The notes under the pieces are model-generated. The model was not told where the DNA came from. It saw only the letters and a list, made by a program, of their open reading frames with translations, and made no database searches. Position numbers and translations under genes: made by a program. A stretch of DNA of 8,886 nt from Comamonadaceae bacterium CG_4_10_14_3_um_filter_60_75 (GTDB taxonomy: Bacteria; Pseudomonadota; Gammaproteobacteria; Burkholderiales; Burkholderiaceae_C). This document shows, piece by piece, positions 5,513 through 8,886 of the stretch (positions within the stretch are counted from its first letter, which is position 1; each line of letters begins with the position of its first letter). The stretch is taken from the NCBI GenBank assembly GCA_002784245.1, contig PFKL01000092.1:1-8886 (forward strand). The letters are read 5' to 3'.

Positions 5513-8293
5513 ATGTTTCCCTTTTCCAAAACCAACTCAGGCGTTCCACTTTCTGACGTGTCTGCTGCACCTGCAACCGTGCCCGACGCGCACCCGCTGG
5601 ACGCGCTGACGCACGGCGCTTTTTCTGCCCAGACCTCGGGTGAGCGCATGGCGTGCATTCGCGAATGGCTTGCCGGTGAGCCCGGTTTAGAGCAATTGCA
5701 GCTAGTGTTCAAGGAACTCAGCAGCAAAGACAAGGGCGCGGCCAAGTTGGTTCGTGAAAGGCTCGACGAGATCAAGCGCAGCAAGGCCCAGGCTTCCATC
5801 GCGCAGGAGTGGGCCGACAAGGCGCGTGCGTTGCTGGCGCTGCCCAAGCTCAATCTTGCTGACGCCCTGGCCTGGCAGCGCGACGCAGCCAAGGCCGGCG
5901 CACCGCTGAGCAAGGAGCCGCTGGCCGAGCTGAAAGCGCAGTTGGTCGAGCGCGTGCGCGCCATCGAAGACCTGCAGCACCGGGTGCAGGTGCAGCGCGA
6001 AGCGGCGGTGCTGGTCGCGCAGCGCATCGAGGTGCTGTCAACCAAACCCTGGCGTGATGCCCAAGCCGCGCAGGCGGCACTCAGCGCCGATGTCGGCAAT
6101 TGGCAGGCTGAGGCCGCTGCACTGGCGGGCGATGCCAACTGGCCCAGTGTTGACGCCAAGTTCCCGCCGCTGTTGCAGGCGTCCCAGGCGCAACTGGGCC
6201 TGGTGTGGGATGCGTTCAATGAGGCCCTGGCGCTGACGGTTGCCGCCGCCGAAGACGCCAGCACGCCGTTGCCCAACGTGCCAGTGTGGGCCGATGAGCT
6301 GCGCCTGGCGCGCGGTATCCCGCTGGAGGCGGTGGCGAAACCCGCAAAAGCCCCTGTTGATCCTGAAATCAAGGCCAAGGCCATATCCGCTGTGCGTGAG
6401 GCGCTCACTAAATTAGAGCAAGAAGTTACCACTGGTCACAGCAAGGCGAGTGTCGCTGCAGCCAACAACTTGCGCACCGCACTCAAAGAATTTGGCCGAC
6501 TGATCGACGACAAGCTCGAAAACGAGGCGCACGGTGCGCTGGCTGCAGCCGGTGAACTCGAAGGCTGGCAACGCTGGCGTGCTGACCAGTTGCGCGAGGA
6601 ACTGGTGGCCAAGGCCGAGGGCTTGCTCAAGCGCCTTGAGGGCCAAGCCATGGGCGGGCGCAAGATGCAGGAGACATTGCGCCAGTTGCGTGAGCAGTGG
6701 AAGCTGACCGACCAGGGTGGCGTGCCCAACCACGCGCTGTGGAAACGTTTTGATGAAGCCTGCAACGAGGCGCACAAGGTGGTGGAAGCCTGGCTGGACA
6801 AGCTCAAGGCGGAAACCGCTGAGCACCGCGCGCAGCGCCTGGCCTTGATCGACGAAGTCAAAGCATGGGCTGCGGCCAACCGCGTCGCGCTGGACGATGA
6901 CTGGAAAGGCTTTGCGCGCGTGCTGCACCAGTTTGCCGACCGCTGGCGCGAGTCTGGCCACGTGGGCGAAAAGTTGTACACCGAGCTGCAACCGCTGTGG
7001 AAAACCGCCATCGACGAAGCCGCTGCACCGCTTGAAGTGCTGCAAAAGGAAAGCCTGTCCGTTCGCCACGCCATGATCGTCGAGGCCAAGGCACTGGGCG
7101 CCGAGCCTGTTCTGCGCATTGATGCGGTCAAGGCGCTACAACAACGCTGGCAGGCTGAGGTGCATCGGGTGCCGGTAGATCGGCGCCAGGAGCAGAAGCT
7201 GTGGGACGCCTTCCGCAAACCCATTGACGAAGCCTTTAACCGCAAGACCGCTGAGCGCGAAAAAGCCCAAAGCGCTCTGAGCGCGCATGATCAGGTGGTG
7301 CTGGAAGCGTCCAAGGCACTGCAAGCGGCCAACGCGTCGGGTGACGCCCAAGCCATCCGCAATGCCATGGCGGCGCTTGACGCCGCCTTGCGTGGTCAGG
7401 CCCAGGCCCAGGCAGCAGTGGCAGCCAGCGACCAGACTTCTGAAGAAAAAGAGGCGCTAGCCCTTGTAGATAAAGCGCAACAAGCTACTGAAAACGTAGC
7501 GTCTGAGGCCCCGACCGAGGCGCCATCAGCGGATGTGCCAGCCGAAGCGTCGGATGCTGCTGCCGGTGCCAAGGCCGCCAGTGCGACAAGCCAACCGGCA
7601 CCAACGCGCAAACCGGTGGTTGCGATGCGTGGCGATGACCGGCCCGGCATGAAAAAAGACACGCCTGTGGCGCCCGGCCGCGGTGGCAAGTTTGGTGAGC
7701 GCAAAGACGCGGGTCGCCCTGGCGCTCGGGATGCCGGCCGTGACGGCGCGCGTGGCCCTGGTCGCAACGACGACCGCGGCGCGCTGCGCGGTGGCCGGGG
7801 TGATCGCCCGGCCTATGGCGAGCGTCCCGAAGCACCGCGGTTGGGTGATGCCGCTTTTCGGGCCCAGCGTGACGCGCTGGAGCAGGCGCAGTTTGCGCTG
7901 CGTAAATTGGCCGCGCAAGCGCATGGTGAGGCGCTGACGCAACTGTTGACCGCCTGGGAAAAGCGCGACGGCGCGCAAGTGCCCGGCGTGCAGGAGTTGG
8001 GCGGCCGCGTCGCGCCCGCGGTGCGTGGGGCTTGGGTCAAGGCGGTTTCGCAAGCGCCCACGGGCGAGGCCAGTACCGCGCTGCTGCGCCTGGAAATGGC
8101 CGCTGAAGTGCCGACCCCAGCCGAGCAATTGAGTGCGCGGCGCATGCTGCAGTTGCAACTGCTAACGCGTCGCAACGACCCGGCGCCGCGTGAAACCTGG
8201 GGCCAGGACGCGGCCACCGTGCTGAGCGGCGCATTTGACGCGGCGTACGCGCGGCGCCTGCAAAACACCCTGAAGGTTTTGTTAAAGCCCTGA
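5513..8293 (+). CDS. DUF349-repeat protein with Arg/Gly-rich disordered segment
   Basis: The product is 926 residues, predicted cytoplasmic, with no signal peptide or membrane segment. DUF349 is a family of helical repeats of unknown function. Three repeats are visible: RQLREQWKL...HALWKRFDEA (about 390-416), LHQFADRWRESG...LQPLWKTAIDEA (471-503) and VKALQQRWQAE...QKLWDAFRKPIDEAF (539-575). A weaker one lies at about 190-239. Residues 1-300 are mostly helical and charged, probably coiled coil. Residues 628-700 are an Ala/Glu/Pro linker. Residues 706-775 are rich in Arg, Gly and Asp with RGG-like runs. Residues 778-926 form a helical C-terminal domain. The ATG at 5513 has no Shine-Dalgarno sequence and starts 15 bases after a terminator. 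The next in-frame ATG (codon 46) would cut into the conserved-looking GER...REWLA region, so the first is kept. A specific function cannot be read from the sequence. Confidence 0.87.
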   Translation: MFPFSKTNSGVPLSDVSAAPATVPDAHPLDALTHGAFSAQTSGERMACIREWLAGEPGLEQLQLVFKELSSKDKGAAKLVRERLDEIKRSKAQASIAQEWADKARALLALPKLNLADALAWQRDAAKAGAPLSKEPLAELKAQLVERVRAIEDLQHRVQVQREAAVLVAQRIEVLSTKPWRDAQAAQAALSADVGNWQAEAAALAGDANWPSVDAKFPPLLQASQAQLGLVWDAFNEALALTVAAAEDASTPLPNVPVWADELRLARGIPLEAVAKPAKAPVDPEIKAKAISAVREALTKLEQEVTTGHSKASVAAANNLRTALKEFGRLIDDKLENEAHGALAAAGELEGWQRWRADQLREELVAKAEGLLKRLEGQAMGGRKMQETLRQLREQWKLTDQGGVPNHALWKRFDEACNEAHKVVEAWLDKLKAETAEHRAQRLALIDEVKAWAAANRVALDDDWKGFARVLHQFADRWRESGHVGEKLYTELQPLWKTAIDEAAAPLEVLQKESLSVRHAMIVEAKALGAEPVLRIDAVKALQQRWQAEVHRVPVDRRQEQKLWDAFRKPIDEAFNRKTAEREKAQSALSAHDQVVLEASKALQAANASGDAQAIRNAMAALDAALRGQAQAQAAVAASDQTSEEKEALALVDKAQQATENVASEAPTEAPSADVPAEASDAAAGAKAASATSQPAPTRKPVVAMRGDDRPGMKKDTPVAPGRGGKFGERKDAGRPGARDAGRDGARGPGRNDDRGALRGGRGDRPAYGERPEAPRLGDAAFRAQRDALEQAQFALRKLAAQAHGEALTQLLTAWEKRDGAQVPGVQELGGRVAPAVRGAWVKAVSQAPTGEASTALLRLEMAAEVPTPAEQLSARRMLQLQLLTRRNDPAPRETWGQDAATVLSGAFDAAYARRLQNTLKVLLKP
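6398..6443 (+). repeat. Possible third, decayed copy of the palindromic island
   Basis: GAGGCGCT at the left end is identical to the left end of the island at 7451-7500. GCTC (6403-6406) and GAGC (6416-6419) form a hairpin with a nine-base loop. TTACC (6426-6430) and GGTCA (6434-6438) form a second with one mismatch. Bases 6401-6440 have 18 G/C in 40, and the segment uses the rare leucine codon TTA. Similarity is partial and may be chance. Confidence 0.25.
7451..7500 (+). repeat. Two-hairpin palindromic island inside DUF349 gene, resembling a Comamonadaceae dispersed repeat
   Basis: GCGCT (7454-7458) and AGCGC (7474-7478) form a five-pair hairpin with a 15-base loop. GCTAC (7484-7488) and GTAGC (7496-7500) form a second with a seven-base loop. 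Bases 7441-7500 have 27 G/C in 60, well below the flanks. From memory this GCTAT-like/GCGCTAG-like double palindrome is a very common, mostly intergenic repeat in Comamonadaceae genomes. Here it is read in frame (residues 647-663, EALALVDKAQQATENVA) within the low-complexity linker, using the unusual codons CTA and GTA. Confidence 0.55.
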
Positions 8294-8886
8294 GGCCAAG
8301 GCCACGCGCTGGGGAGCAAACCCGGCGCGCAGGCGCAGCACCTCGAGCCGGGGTGGCCGCGCCTCGGCATCCCAGTCGCTGAGGACGATGCGCTGTCGTG
8401 GGGTTGCTTCGCCCGGATTGAGCCGGTGTTCGCCAGGGCGGTGCGTATGGCCATGGATCAGTGTGTCGGCCTTTGCATTGCCCAGCCATTGCTGCGCCAG
8501 TGCCATATCCACATCGGCGTAGCTTGCCCCCCCGCTTTTGCGCGCTTCGCTTTGGGCACGCAGGCCGTGCGCGATGGCCTGGCGCGCGGCCAGCGGCTTG
8601 GCCAAAAAGCTGTTTTGCCATGCGCTGTTGCGTACCTGCTGGCGAAACTGCTGGTAGTCTACGTCGCCGACACACAGCGCATCGCCATGCGAGAGCAGCC
8701 AGCGTTGTTGGTCAAACGCCAAGACATGCGGGTCGCTCAGCAAGGTCATGCCGGCTGCTTGGGCGAAGCTTGCACCGAGCAGAAAGTCGCGGTTGCCGTG
8801 CATGAAGTAAATCGGCAGGCGCTGCGCGGTGGCTTGCAGAATGGCTTGGCACTGCCGGGCGAAATCGGCTTCTGGGTCGTCGGCAG
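8282..8886 (-). CDS. lpxH: UDP-2,3-diacylglucosamine diphosphatase, C-terminal part (start lies beyond the window)
   Basis: LpxH is a peripheral inner-membrane metallophosphoesterase that cleaves UDP-2,3-diacylglucosamine to lipid X and UMP, the fourth step of lipid A synthesis. About 200 codons are visible and read unbroken to the window edge; roughly the first 50 residues are missing, judged from the usual 240-260. Family motifs appear in order: PIYFMHGNRDFLLG, LLSHGDALCVGDVDYQQFR, NSAWQNSFLAKPLAARQ and TLIHGHTHRPGEH. The Asn and His of these motifs are the expected metal and substrate ligands. The N-terminal D-x-H ligands lie outside. The ATG at 8801-8803 (MHGNRD) is internal, because the metal-binding domain must begin further upstream. 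The stop at 8282-8284 lies inside the 3' end of the DUF349 gene, giving a 12-bp convergent overlap. Confidence 0.95.
   Translation of the reverse strand, partial: ADDPEADFARQCQAILQATAQRLPIYFMHGNRDFLLGASFAQAAGMTLLSDPHVLAFDQQRWLLSHGDALCVGDVDYQQFRQQVRNSAWQNSFLAKPLAARQAIAHGLRAQSEARKSGGASYADVDMALAQQWLGNAKADTLIHGHTHRPGEHRLNPGEATPRQRIVLSDWDAEARPPRLEVLRLRAGFAPQRVALASGL

Noticed and set aside
5266..6432. A 388-residue minus-strand frame spanning the terminator and the start of the DUF349 gene
   Set aside because: It is Ser/Ala-rich, crosses a strong terminator and two gene ends, and has no motif; typical of antisense frames in GC-rich DNA.
6413..8675. Long minus-strand frames (200-270 residues) opposite the DUF349 gene and lpxH junction
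   Set aside because: Low-complexity Arg/Ala/Ser products overlapping recognised genes; they vanish once the real genes are accepted.

Overview
The window looks like a stretch of chromosome from a betaproteobacterium, most likely Comamonadaceae (Rhodoferax/Polaromonas/Acidovorax type). The reasons are high-GC coding sequence, the Comamonadaceae-style GlyA and LpxH sequences, the large DUF748 and DUF349 proteins, and short palindromic AT-richer islands resembling a dispersed repeat I remember from that family. No phage, transposase, CRISPR array, tRNA or rRNA gene was seen. This is core-genome housekeeping DNA, and its most interesting content is regulatory RNA and repeat structure.

Layout. 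Bases 1-404 (minus strand) hold the first 134 codons of glyA (serine hydroxymethyltransferase). Its leader (about 436-558, minus) has the conserved segments and pairings of a ZTP (pfl) riboswitch, followed by a CCUUAA that can pair with the UUAAGG Shine-Dalgarno region. The riboswitch lies directly downstream of a minus-strand gene for a membrane-anchored SLT-type lytic transglycosylase (579-1406). Bases 1407-1708 form an AT-rich divergent intergenic region with palindromes and a likely extended -10 promoter for the plus-strand gene.

Bases 1709-5404 (plus) encode a 1231-residue AsmA-like DUF748 envelope protein. It has one N-terminal membrane segment, four tandem repeats of roughly 225 residues and a degenerate OmpA-like C-terminus. 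A strong intrinsic terminator (5446-5497) follows and ends only 15 bases before the next ATG. Bases 5513-8293 (plus) encode a 926-residue DUF349 protein with several W/LW/F repeats, an Ala/Glu linker, an Arg/Gly-rich disordered segment and a helical C-terminus. Bases 8282-8886 (minus) hold the C-terminal 200 codons of lpxH (UDP-2,3-diacylglucosamine hydrolase, lipid A synthesis), which overlaps the DUF349 gene tail to tail by 12 bp.

How the genes relate. Three of the five genes touch the envelope: the lytic transglycosylase, the DUF748 protein and LpxH. They are not one operon. The clear regulatory unit is riboswitch plus glyA, where Z nucleotides signalling 10-formyl-THF shortage would raise one-carbon supply. 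All family assignments come from reading motifs by eye; no database search was possible.
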